Shown piece by piece: positions 44,862 to 56,550 of a stretch of DNA of 64,000 bases. The DNA comes from Cyclospora cayetanensis (taxonomy: Eukaryota; Apicomplexa; Conoidasida; Eucoccidiorida; Eimeriidae), in contig NW_020312037.1 in assembly GCF_002999335.1 (NCBI RefSeq), positions 342,889 through 406,888 of the forward strand, read 5' to 3'. Positions within the stretch are counted from its first letter, which is position 1. Every line of letters starts with the position of its first letter. The position numbers and the translations under genes are program-made. The notes beneath the pieces were generated by a model, which was given only the letters and a program-made list of their open reading frames with translations, searched no databases and was not told where the DNA came from.

Positions 44862-47800
44862 ATGAACGGCAGCAGCAGCACCAGCGGCAGTTGCAGCAGC
44901 GGCAAGCCATGCCACCCAACACGCCTGCAGGCCTCCTCACCTACGCGGATGCCTTTGGGGGACTTAGGATCACCTATTCCTACAATGAATTCTACCAATA
45001 GCAGCTTCAACAGTAGTGGCAGTAGCAGCAGCAGCAACACCACCAACACCAGCATTTCTGTGCGCGCCGAACGGCTGCACCAACTGCTCAGCCGTGAAGT
45101 GATTGACGCCGGTGAGCCTTGCAACTGCACCCTCACCGCTCGTCTTCTTGTTTTCTTAATGCATGCATGCGCTACATGGCGGCAAATGCGGCATCACTTC
45201 TGCTTATGTCACCACCACTGTTATTGTGCAGGGGAGCTGAGAAATCTCCTTTGGGGTGGTGTTCCCAGTTGTTGCGCACCAGAAGTTCGTAGCGATGCGT
45301 GGAGGATCATGCTGGTATGCTGCTGAAATTGCTGCATCTAATGCTAATAATGCTGCTGCTCCTGCTGCCCGGTGCTGTTGTTCCATGGGGGGAGAGGGGG
45401 GGTGAGGCGGGGTGCAGTGTCTGTCGTCAGTGCGGGCTTCCCTGATGCCAGCAAGTCAGCGTTGCTGCAGAAGCTGTAGCGGCTGTAGGATGCTGCTGGC
45501 ATGCCTTGCGTGTTGCAGTCGCTAGCTTTTTCTGTGCTGCTGAGGGGTGTGTTTCCAAAGATGTGGTGATGCTGGGGGTGTACAATAGCGGCTCGGCTTT
45601 GATGTGTGATGAGTCGATGCCTCCCTTAGGGCTACTTGCCGCTCACGCGCGACAGGAAAGATGCAGGTAACTGGAGAACATGTCTTGCGCTCTAAGTACA
45701 CTTCTTTTCTGAGATAAATCCGCTTTGGAGTGCAGCATCTCGCGCACCCTGCAATGAAAGAGCTTTGCAGAGCTGAACGCAGCAATGGAGATTGATGCTC
45801 CAGCTGGGGTTCCTCTAGTAGTGCAACTGTTGCATATTTTGATGAGTGCTGCGTTCATGGTAACGGTGCCGCCGTTGCTGCGCTTCAGCCCTTACGAAAA
45901 AGCGAGCCGACTATCAGGAGCTTGTGGAGGTGGGCATGACTTAGAGTATTACACCACGGAGCAGGGCACAGGGTGCATGGCGGAAACTGGCTCACGACTG
46001 CTCGCCATCAATTGCAAAAAAATTCATGACTGAAAGCCTTCATGGGTGCCTAAGGAGGGTGCTTCTTAGAAAGGAATTCAACTTTGCTCATGCGTTTGGC
46101 ATGCCGTGATGATGAACGCAGCATGATAGATTCATGAACCCCCGTCGCCAGACTGTGATCTCTTGCTTCGCTGCAGCAATACTACAGCCGAGGAGATGTG
46201 TCCGCGGAGGAAGTGAAGCTGCTGAAGCAGCTCAGAGTAGATCTTCCAAGGACCCATGCGGGCAGGAAGTTCTTTGCACACCCACGTATACAGCTGTAAG
46301 TCCTAAGCGTCATGAACACTCTACTGAAGCTAAAAGAGGAGGGCTACAATTTTTGAATAATTCTAAGGATCGGGTTCAGGGGTTTTTTAGGCGGGGTGAT
46401 AAGGAAAGCAGAAAGCGGATACTCCTGCCGCAAGCGTATGTGCAAATTCAAAAAAACCAGCGCGGACAGGAGAGGGATGTGGTGGTACTCGAGTGTCTGC
46501 TGATGGTGGCCCTTGCGTTGCATTTTCCGGCTGCCACGCCTCCCGCATGTCGGTGCAACAGATCTGTCGGCGCGGGTGTCTTTGCAAATGTGTGCAGGGG
46601 TATGGAACGCGTATTGTTTCTTTGGGCGGTGAAGCACCCCGCCAGCGGCTACGTGCAGGTTAGCAGACTACTTGCAGATAAGAGAATGTCAGAGAGGACG
46701 GGGAGCCTTCGGAGATGCGCGTTTGGGGGTCAAGAAGCTTGGCTGCTTTGTTTGCGAGTTTTGTTCGGCCCAGGGCATTAACGACTTGCTGACGCCGTTT
46801 GTAGCAGTCTTCCTCCATGCGGCCTTAGGTAAGCTGCGTGGCATATCAGGCTTTCGGTTTGTTGTCGCTGGGGTTAAGCCTTTTGCAGTTTCGGAATTTC
46901 GTGCTTTCCAAGTTCTACGGATATGCACTAGTGTCTTTTTCAGAGAGAGACAGAGACAGAGAGATACGCAGAGAGACAGAGACAGAGAGAAACCTGCTGG
47001 CACCTGATCTGTTGCAGTAGCTGGAGTCAAGAGTTAGTTTTGGCGTGTTGTTTGCGTGCAGGGAAAGATCCTGAGGAGCTCTCCATTGATGAGGTAATAA
47101 TAGCTGGCTGTCTCTTTGGCAGGCCTAGCAGCAGCAGCAAGTGTAGCAGTGCGAGCAAGCGCAGCTCGCAAAGCCCCTAGCAGCTGCCATTCATGCTGAA
47201 GGCGGCAAGGGTGCTGTTTGTGCATGCTGCGATTGCAGATAGACGAAGAGGTCTTGGTGCAGGTTGAGGCAGACAGTTTCTGGTGCCTTGCGAAGTTATT
47301 GGCGCATATCCAGGTTTGCTGCTGTACACCCGAGAGCTGCATGTTCTGAGGCTCTGGAGGCTGCTGTGGTGTGTATTGTTGTTTGCATGCGCAAATAGTG
47401 CTCCTGGTCCTGCTGTTTCTTTTTCTGTCACGGCATATATGGCCTGTAGCTGCACGGCAAGTGGTACTTGAACACCTGTTTATTTTTCTTGCCCCTGCTG
47501 CTATTGCTGCCACTGTTGGTGCTGCCGTCGTTGCAGGATCATTACACGTCTGGCCAGCCAGGCATCCGCCGTCTAGTTGTGCGGCTGCGGGATATCGTCA
47601 AGAGAGTTGATGGTGTGTAGTTACTGCTGCTGCTGGTGCGGGTATTAGCCGTTTTTGCTGGATGCTTGTCCGTTCTGCTGTAGATTTTTGTGGCAGTGTC
47701 TCCCTGTGGAAGCGTGTGCATCATCTCAGAATGAACGTGCAATATGCACCTGCTGAGAGAGAGAGAGATAGAGAGGTGATAGATGTGCACTGACGCACGC

Positions 47801-48464
47801 CTCGGCGTTTGCGGCTGTGTGGGGTCACTGATACAGAAGGACTGTACCAACACCTGGAAACTCAAGGGGTTGACCTTCTCCAAGTTACTTTCCGCTGGAT
47901 GAATTGTCTTCTCATGCGGTGAGTTGCGCCTGCTTTTCCTTATCTAGCCCTTGTGCCTCCTGCTTCGTCTGTTGCTCCCGCAAGCGTCTTCCTGGGTTCC
48001 TTGTTGCAACGAGAGCAAAGGATCGTTGCGAGTTGTTTTGCGCTGTTGCAGTGTGTGTGTGTGTCTGTGTGTGTGTGTGCCTCCTTGGGAGCGGTGGTGT
48101 GGACAGTCTTTGCATCCTGCTGCTGCTACTGTTGCCTGCCTGCTGCAGGGAGTTCCCGCTAAGCTGTGTGATTCGTCTGTGGGATACGTATATCGCGGAG
48201 CAGGCGGATGGCTTCTCTGACTTCCACGTTTATGTTTGCGCAGGTGGGCCTTGTGCTGTTGCTATTGCGACTGCTGCTGCCATCGCCGTAGCTGCTTTTT
48301 TCATTTGACAGACACTCTTGGTGTTGCAAAACAAAAGTGCTAGCAATGCGAGAAGAAGGGGTATCCCCCTGAAGGCTATCAGCGCGCGGCTGGGAGGGGG
48401 CAGTCCCAGCACCGACACCCCTGCTGCAAGCTCCTGCCGCTGGAGAGAGAATCAAAACAGAACA

Positions 48465-48500
<36 letters not shown>

Positions 48501-48929
48501 ATTTGTGTGTCTCTCTGTCCACCTTCAGTGTTTCTGGTATACTGGTCACGGCAGCTCAAGCAGATGGACTTCCAGCAGGTCAGATGCCCAGCGCCGTGTA
48601 AAGCCGCCGATGCTGCATTTCCCTTTTCCCTCGCTGTGAAAGCCATGCATCCTGAGCTCCTATTTTCTGTGCTGTTGCTGCTGCAGATGATACTGTTCAT
48701 CCAAAACTTCCCTACTGCAACTTGGGGGGCTCAGGAGATAGAGACGCTTCTAGCTGAAGCGTATGTTTGGCCCTTGACGCGATTTGAGCTGCTCTGTAGC
48801 AGCTGCTGCACACAGTTAGTTTGTATACGGTTTCGTGGCACTGCAACACTTTGTCTTTGCTGCTCCTTTTGCTGCTGCAGATTTGTCTTGAAGTCTCTAT
48901 TCCACTCCGCCCCTAAGCACCTAAACTAG
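44862..48929 (+). CDS. TBC1D22: TBC1D22-family RabGAP
   Basis: Fifteen exons, all phase-consistent: 44862-45111, 45232-45314, 45630-45666, 45889-45929, 46177-46295, 46598-46658, 46774-46828, 47062-47093, 47239-47313, 47537-47612, 47837-47918, 48149-48243, 48529-48578, 48687-48760, 48881-48929; 392 residues. After a Ser/Asn-rich N-terminus come family blocks ERLHQLLSREVIDAGELRNL, WGGVP, GYLPLTRDRKDAAL, then the Arg finger LRVDLPRTH (R162) and Gln finger RVLFLWAVKHPASGYVQG (Q197), followed by INDLLTPFVAVFLH. Further on are EADSFWCLAKLLAHIQDHYT, QPGIRRLV, TFRWMNCLLMREFPLSC, IRLWDTYIAEQADGFSDFH and NFPTATWGAQEIETLLAEAF. TBC1D22A/B act on Golgi-related traffic in animals. Both catalytic fingers are intact. 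Convergent with XPB. Confidence 0.95.
46943..46992. repeat. GA-rich microsatellite in TBC1D22 intron 7
   Basis: GAGAGACAGAGACAGAGAG repeat between exons 46774-46828 and 47062-47093, on the sense strand. A second short GAGA tract lies at about 47756-47776 in intron 10. Confidence 0.9.
48051..48079. repeat. (GT)n microsatellite in TBC1D22 intron 11
   Basis: GT repeat with one TC interruption on the sense strand, about 70 bp upstream of the exon 12 acceptor. Confidence 0.95.
48470..48499. repeat. (GT)n microsatellite in TBC1D22 intron 12
   Basis: An uninterrupted (GT)15 on the sense strand, ending about 29 bp upstream of the exon 13 acceptor (AG at 48527-48528). Confidence 0.95.
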
Positions 48930-50274
48930 TCTCGAAGATCAGCCCCTGCAAGACGCTGCTCTTGCCAGGCAGCAGCTGCTGTAGCGGCTGCTCCAGCATC
49001 TGCAACAGCTGCCGCGTGCTGCAGCGCTTCTTGTCGAAAGAAAATATTTTGGGACCCACGCTTGACCTTGGATTATGTCTCCTGCTGGACAGACAGACAC
49101 CCTAGGGACTAAATAGCGGCAGACTGAGTCCTCCGACTCTAGGAATCGCGACTGCAGCATCAGATCAGATCGAGCTGATACCACGAACGAACCCTGCTGC
49201 AATTTTGTTACGTCAGCGGCAGCAACAGAGAAAGGTTGACTCTGTTTCGCTGCATCAATAACAGGCATGCGTTTCATTTCTTTTAAACTCGCAGAGCAGA
49301 TGTAACGGCTTCTTGTGCGCTGCGTGCTACACACCAGCAATGGCGGCGGCAGCAGGTATTTTTAAAAGACACTGCACATTCTTGAACAACGATAAAAACT
49401 GGATATCGACCGTGTAATTGCGTGAGACAGTAACTTCACGCGAGGCGGCGCTCCTTGCTCTCTACCGTAAAGGTATCGCACGGGTATGCGCCAGAAGCGA
49501 TAGTCTCTAGGCTACCCTGCATGCGCTTCAAGTCGCCATTCCGTTCCCCGATTGCCCTGTATTCATGTACTACCTCTCGCCTCTCAAAACTTCCGTAATG
49601 AGGCGATTTTTTAAACAAGACGTGCATACTCTCCACCTCACAGTGTGGAACGTAAATCCCCTGCAAGGGAGCGCTACCTCTGGCTCCGCAACCCCTTAGT
49701 CCATGCAGCTGCCGAGGCGTCTTTCAGCGCAGGGCAGTGGCACCTAGAGCTCAGGGGGTACATGAGAAAAGAGGAACGTATCTAAAACAAAGGATGAAGA
49801 AAAAAAACGGACGGCGTCTGAAGGTCATATTTGTAAGGGCACCGCCGCACATGCATGGATGGATAGCTATATGTGTGTGTAGGTGTGTACGCGCGTGAAT
49901 GCATGCATGCATGCAAAACAAAGAACAACGGAAGAAACGTATTTTAAAAAACTAGAAAAATAATCAGCGCCTTTTTGAATCATTCCTGTGCCGCAAATAC
50001 TGTGCGCGCACAGGCACACTGCATTGTCTAGACAGATACCCGCTTCGTACGCGGTACACGCGCCTACGGATCTGGAAGGCGACATATATTCCTGCCCAGA
50101 GTGCACGGGTAAATGCAGCTTTTGGTAGCTGCTGAAAAGCAATAGACAATGTTCGAGTGGCCCCGCATGGCTACAGACAGGGTGATCACACAAATATGTA
50201 CACAAACCTACAGCTAGAGCGCTAAGCACGTTCAGCCAGGCGGCTAGCCAGCCCACACATCCAAAGAGGCCGAG
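48930..50274. other. Intergenic spacer between convergent TBC1D22 and XPB
   Basis: About 1.35 kb with 3' flanks of both genes. One minus-strand segment (49436-49660) looks coding and is listed separately. A short CATG repeat (ATGCATGCATGCATGC) lies near 49901-49916. Confidence 0.5.
49436..49660 (-). CDS. Possible terminal exon of an unrecognised minus-strand gene
   Basis: An acceptor-like CCTTGCAG is followed by 74 codons and TGA. The segment includes KKSPHYGSFERREVVHEY and DLKRMQGSLETIASGAYP, with balanced composition unlike the repeat-driven frames around it. I do not recognise it and could not find its upstream exon; XPB occupies the minus strand from 50275. It may be chance. Confidence 0.3.
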   Translation of the reverse strand, partial: GIYVPHCEVESMHVLFKKSPHYGSFERREVVHEYRAIGERNGDLKRMQGSLETIASGAYPCDTFTVESKERRLA

Positions 50275-53200
50275 CTATGACTTGTTGCTGTGGAAGCGCC
50301 GAAAAAGGGGATGCATTTCTGCTGTGATCTTCGATCCACGCCCCCCTCGGGCAGCAGTGCGAGGAGTTGCTGATTCAAAGGCTGCAGCAGTGAGGCGCAT
50401 CGGAGGGCATTCCAACGCGCAAATGCAGAGAAGAAGGACCGTCCTACGGCATGGCGCTGTGTGTATATATATATACTTACACATTATGCAGAGACACGAA
50501 AAAAGAGATAAGGCGGGCTCTATCTGCATGCATAGCTGAGCATTCATGCGATAATGCAACTGCCGACGAGTTCGTGTACATCTGAAGACACGTGTCCGTA
50601 CAGCACAACGCGCGACCGCGGGGAGCATCCTAAATTTTGAAGGCGAGAAACTTGCCTGAGAGTCCGGCAAGCCCGCCTAATACGAGCCTAGCTGTGGGCT
50701 GCTGCTGCTGCTGCTGTTGTTGCGTGGAGGGCAGGTAGGTGCCCTCATCTTCATCGTCGTCGAGACTCCTGTCGGCGTCATCCGTCAGCATGATATCTCG
50801 CAAAACCCCGAGCTGGCGCTCGCGATCTCCGTACACCAGCGTCTGAGGCTCCAAGGGCAGATCTCGACAATGCAGCACTCTATAGGAATACCCCTGATCG
50901 CAAATTTCGACATGCAGCATCACACACGGAGAAGCTCTGAATCGCCAGGCAACCTCAGCAGCGAAAGCCTGGGTAATCATGCAGAAACAATAGCGCTCCA
51001 ATGCGTTGCTTCGCCCAGCAATGAGCTCTTCCTGTCACCGTCCCCTGTTTCTGCCAGTGTGCACTTTGCGGATTTCTTTCAACAGGCCAAGTCAGTCGAG
51101 GGGGTACAATGAGCCTGGAGGGCTGTCGAGCTACACGCTGAAGGGGTTTTGGATTATTATGGTTCTTCTTCCAGTAGACAATTTCTCATATTTAGGCACT
51201 AGGGGGTGCTGTGCTGACCTGATCGATGATGAATTGTTGGCGCTTGTCGGCATACACCATCTCGAGAGTGTCTTTGCTGATGAGGGAGTAGAAATATGCG
51301 TTAAAACCGCCTTCCTCCTCCGATCCCCGAGGCTTTGCGCGCAGAATACGCCCCAGACGCTGAGCCTCTTGGCGTCTGTGCAGAACGTACACCGCAACAC
51401 AGCGCACCTCACAGTCTCCCTTTTGCATGCGTTGACTCGTCGCTCGTGCATGCATGCATGCCTGCATGCATGCGCCATGGGCTTCTTCTCGCAAAAGTGC
51501 AGGTGGACACTTGGACTCCACTACGGTGCACGCTTCTCCTGGAAAATTCAAGAACGCGCTTTAAAAACTGCTCTTTAGCTGTCGCTCCAGTCCCTTGCGT
51601 TGCAGTGCCTATTCCTGACCTGGAAGCGAAGTTGAAGGAGATTTGAATGACGACGTTCGCGCAGGGGATGTCGATTGCATTGTCGCCAACCTTGGAGAGA
51701 AACAGGGTGTTAAACGTGCTCTCATTCTGCAGCACAACCCCCCAAAGGCGTGTCCAACAGAAATGAGCGCACGGCGCTCCAAAGCTCCGTTATTGACCAC
51801 GCAGCTGCCTTGCACGATCAAATGTCGAAAAAGGAGGCTGCTAGGATAAGCGCTTCTGAGGCTATCGGCGATGCCCATTTTTTCTTGCACATCTCTCGAG
51901 GTGTACGACTGAGGAACGCTTCACGCGCTTCCCCTAGACATGGATCATCACCTTGAATTTGCTGAGGATTGCCATTCTCTCTGGAGGAGAGACCTTCCCG
52001 TAGATGAAAGGCCTATTGAGGGCTCGAGCAACGTGCAAGAGTGCAAAGACATTGTCTGAAAAGACGATGACTTTGTCTCCTCGGGATTCGTGGAAGCGTA
52101 AGAGAAATTCGCACACCATCAGTTTCGTCGGATTGCACACCCACAACTTTCTCTGCTTGGCATGCGGTACCTGCGCACGCATTCAATACACTCAAGCCTC
52201 AGCGCGCATCCACGTGCGGTACAGCGCAAGTCTCGACTTCAATTCTCTTTGCCCCCTGCATTTCTTCCCGTCCCCCCAAAAGCGGTTCTAGCATCTCTAG
52301 CTGGCTGTTGCTCCCCTGGCTAAAAGAACCCCTCATGAGCGAAAATGCAACGGCCCTAGAATGAAGGAAAACATCAAAGAGGCCAAGTCATTTTTTACCC
52401 CACGCAAGCATCTGGAGCGTGAGTGCAGCTCCGGCGAGCTAGATGGCAGCGCATAGATCCGCTGCCTTCTAGCTTTAGCGCGACTATGTGCCCTCTGCTA
52501 AGGCTTAGAAATCGCACATACACGAAGGTATTCTCTGTAGAACTCGGCAGTCATGGGGCACCACACTTCTTGGCAAGACACCTTTGCCAAATAACCCTGC
52601 AACAGCAGCCGCATCCACAACTTGTATGTTTGCATACTTCGTTCCGCCCCCCCAAAGTCTAAGCCGCGTGGAAGGGGAGGGGCCTAAGCACCCTCCGTAG
52701 TACAAACCCTAAATCGTGAAAAAACTGCGCTAAGGCGCTCTCCTCGGTCGATGCTCCTGGCTTGGAGACGCTACAAGGGAAGCACATGTGTGCGCGTCCT
52801 ATCGCCGAGGCTTGCCTGATTCTGCAAATCAATCCAGTTCGCCTCGTACAACTTCGGACCAATAATCCACTGGAGATCTTTAATAAGGTCGTCCTCACGC
52901 ACCAGCGTTGCAGTCAAACCTAGGCGGCAGTGAGCCCTGCATAAGAACAGAATGCCGTAGACATAGAAGTCGTTGCGCGAGAAAAATCATTCGTCGAGTC
53001 GCGCGCAAGGACGGAAAACTGGCAAAGTGTGGCAGGCATGCCTACGGCGAGCGATTCGCAAAAATTTTTCAGAAAGACGCATGCATGTATGTTTGCACTC
53101 ATCACGCAGACCAGACCAGACGCCCTCAAGGAAAGAGCAGAAAAATACGGCAGCAGAGGCGGGGCCGCGTTGTTGAAGGTGGCAGAAAAAATTTCCCGAA

Positions 53201-54721
53201 TCTCGAGAACGCGCATGCGTGCGACACCATGAGAAAGAGCGATCAATGCATGCCCAACAGAGAGCAGCACAGCCCTCCTCTGCGAATAAAGGCCATGTGC
53301 ATGGAAAAGGCATATCCGGCTAAAAGCTCGATTAAGGTTCCTTGCACGGACGACATGCTTGCTGCGCAGAGCGCAGTGTGAACTTCCCACGCCTCCTTTG
53401 TATTATCTGTGCGCTCTTGAATAGTGCTTCTCTTGCCTGACAAGGTCGTTAATCCTCCGAAACGCTGGAGCGGGTGCAAATTGAACTTCGTCGAAGATGA
53501 TGAGTCCCCACTCTCTTTCTTTGATCTGCATCATGATTTGTTCTGCAGCAGTGCTGCGCTTCCCAGAGAACGCCAGCATGGTGTAAGTGCTGATGAGGAC
53601 GCCAGCTGAGTCTAGAGGCCACAGTTGCTGCTTCGTTTCTGCTGTCAAAGTCAATAACCTGTCAGGAACGATGCTCGTGTACTCCGCGAATTGTTTCTTC
53701 CATTGTTCGACTGCCACAGCAGAAGTTGTGAGCACCACGGTGCTCTTCTGCAGTGTACAGGCAGCTGTAATGCCCGTTAAGGTCTTCCCCGCGCCACACG
53801 GGAGAACGATGATACCACTACGTGCGCGCCCGTTGCTAAACATCTTTCGCAACGCGCGTTCCTGGTAATACCTAGTGGCATGTCAAACAAAAACCAACCC
53901 CACCCAAACACGATAGGCGACACCCACATGCAACGCGAAGGTGCCGATATATGGACTCGGAGCCACGCCGTAGACAAGACAGAGACACAATTAGCAGGAT
54001 GAGGAGCAGCAGCAGAAAAAAAGAACAGCAGCAGCAGCAGAAAAAAAGCAGCAGCATCACCAACACACATACACACACATACATACACACACATACATAC
54101 AGATAGTCCCCCAAGAGACAGTCTCAAAGAGGCACAGTAGCGACCAAATCTTCGCCAACAGAAGCCTAGTGCGTGCACACGCGCAGCGGCTGGACCTGAT
54201 CTTTGTGGAGGATCGCAGAAGAAGACTGCTTATGCGGAAGTTCTTCGTGTCTCTCCTAAAGTCGTATTCGCTAAGCAAGGGGCGTTGCATGACTTCTATG
54301 GAGAGTCGCTTGACCTCCTCCACCAGCTCGGCTCGAACTTGGAATGAATACACCTGAGGAGGCGCAAGCAAGCCACTACGATTTGGTCGAAGCCTTGGAG
54401 TCGAGACGCAAGCGTGTGTTGAGGGGCATGTCTGAGTGCATATTTAGAGCTGCACACACGTGTCTCTCAGACGCTGCGGAGTCAGCACTCAGCTGCTGCT
54501 GCCCGATCTGCTGCAGCTGCAGCTGGTCCGCCTCGTCAGCACAATCGGCAGAAGCAGCAGTGAGCGTGTCTCCTTCTATGTCGGAGCCAACAGCGTTCCT
54601 GTCGTTAATTGAGGGGTGTCTGGAGGCAGCAGCTAAGACTGCAGTATCCAGCTCCGAAGGCACAAAGGCCAGCTGAGAAGCGTCTAGTGTTGGAGCACTG
54701 CTGGTCAAGTAAACATTTTCT

Positions 54722-54756
<35 letters not shown>

Positions 54757-56550
54757 CTGCTGTTGCTGCTGCTCGCTGCCGGGGACTGCCGCTTGCTGCT
54801 GCTGCTGCTGCACTAGGCGCATAACTTGCTGCTGCTGCTGTTGCTGCTGCTGCGGCAGCAAGGATGCGCTGCGGATGCGGGGGTTCGAAAGGAGGTAATC
54901 CAGTTCTTTCTTGCTGGCAGACTCGATGAAGTAGCAGCTTTCATTCAATACCAGTTTGACCTAAACGCGAGTCACCCCAACAGCACCGCGTACACGCGAA
55001 CACTACTCGAGGCTCTTCTTCTACTTCGCCTCCCCCTCCGCCTCCCCAACTATTTCTCTCTCTTTCTCTATCTAGCTCTCTGCATGTCTATTTTTCTCGC
55101 CAGCTGCAGATGGGGAGACTCTAGGGTGGTACCGTGCGCCGCGCGGCACAGAGAAAACGCTTCCGTTAGCTAGCACGGCGCTCGCAATCACCCAGCCACA
55201 AACTGCCTAAGCCTTAACTTTGCAGAGCGACTGCCACACGCGAGAGCGCAGCATTCAGAGTAGCGCCCATGCCGGGAAGACTGACCTTGCCGAAGGCTGC
55301 CGAGACATTTTGTATTTGTTGCACGAGCTCCTTGGGGAGGATGTTCTTGCTGAGTTTGTTGAGATTGGTCAGCAGCTCCGAAGCAGTAAGACCAACGGAT
55401 ATAGCCGCATACAGGGAGAAGACCGTCAGCTGCAGCAGAGCAATTTTCGCATGTACCGGAAGCACCAGCTCGTGAAGAAAACAAGACTAGATTCAAGGAG
55501 GCATTTCCAGCGTAGTCTAGGGAATGGCAAGGTAAGGGAACCTCAGCAGCCGCAGCGTCGTGCAAAGCAGCGAAACAACGCGCTGTCTTCTGTGAAATAT
55601 TAGCAGCCTAAGCCGCATGCAGGAAGAGCAGAGGCCGCAGGTGCTGCTGCTGCTGTTGCGGAAGCAGCAGCAGCACGAAGGCACAAACACAAACACATAT
55701 TCACATATTCACATACGCACACACAATGCTCACTTGGAATTCGTGCATCAATTCGCTCCGGCAGATAGGCTCTGCGACGGTGACAAGAAAGTCATTAGCC
55801 TGTTTGCTGCTCGGAAGGAACTGCTCCAGCAGCAGAAATCCGTCTCCACAAGCCCAGATAGGCCTTTCCTGGTGTCTCTCCTTGAGAACTAATGCTCTGT
55901 AGTCTCTTAGGCCCCTCTGCTGGAGGTGAACGGCGTCTGCCGTCAGGGGGAGCTGCGTGAGCTGCAACATCATGTTGGTAGTGTTGCCTTCCGGGAGACT
56001 GCCCAAGGCAGCACTCTTCGTGGCGAAGCCAACGGCTCCAGAGAGCCCCTTCTTTGCTGGAGCTAGCGAAGGAGGTCGATAGTTGTTATCCCCTGCGGGA
56101 AGGGATGGTATAGTGCCCCTCCTGCGACACCCTTGCACACGTGCCGCTGCTCCGAATACACCGCTTCCACTCGTCGCAACCACACACATACACGTACACA
56201 GAGAGAGAGAGCGAGACACGAGAAACACCAGCTCCCTATGGAAGCCTTCTAGGATCGCTGAGCCTTTCGGAAGGGACTCACCATCCCTTGCTCGTCCGCA
56301 TCCGCTTCTTGTAGGGGTCGCCTGAGAGAAGAAAAACACCACCCCGCGAAGCAGCTTCTGCAGCGTTCGCAGCCGGAACGGCAGCAGCAAAAGAAGTCTT
56401 CAGAAGCCCAAGCAGAAAACAAGAACATACCATCACCATCAGCAGAGAGAGAGGCACGAGGGAGCCAAAACTGTGCCAGCGTGTTAGACAAAAGAAGGCG
56501 GACGAGGGAACAGCGAGAGGCGCATGCGTGCGCATACCTGCAGTCTCCAT
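50275..56550 (-). CDS. XPB: XPB/ERCC3 (Rad25/Ssl2), TFIIH DNA helicase/translocase subunit
   Basis: Fourteen exons in phase: 56550-56538, 56321-56282, 56121-55734, 55429-55286, 54960-54460, 54353-54196, 53871-53437, 52936-52816, 52596-52522, 52170-51952, 51726-51620, 51375-51219, 50893-50656, 50381-50275; 900 residues. The ATG has the context GCAGCCATGG, and exon 1 is 13 nt. XPB opens promoters and repair bubbles within TFIIH. N-terminal blocks: [32 protein letters not shown]. Helicase: Walker A LPCGAGKT (about 438-445), motif II DEVQ (542-545), RED motif [42 protein letters not shown]-terminus [15 protein letters not shown] long Gln-rich insertion (exon 5) separates [19 protein letters not shown] from [16 protein letters not shown]. 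Three donors are GC instead of GT (after 53437, 52816 and 50656), and motif II has Gln for the usual His. Confidence 0.95.
54061..54101. repeat. CA-rich microsatellite in XPB intron 6
   Basis: CACACATACATA units preceded by AGC and A runs (about 54005-54056), in the intron 54195-53872. On the sense strand it is TATGTGTG-rich. A similar CA-rich tract (about 55682-55727) lies just inside the intron after exon 3. Confidence 0.93.
54716..54862. repeat. CAG/CAA trinucleotide tract encoding poly-Gln in XPB exon 5
   Basis: Several blocks of CAG with CAA interruptions on the minus strand encode Gln runs of about 8, 6 and 18 residues, separated by short linkers (MRL, AAVPGSE). They are inserted between two conserved N-terminal XPB segments. 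Confidence 0.95.
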
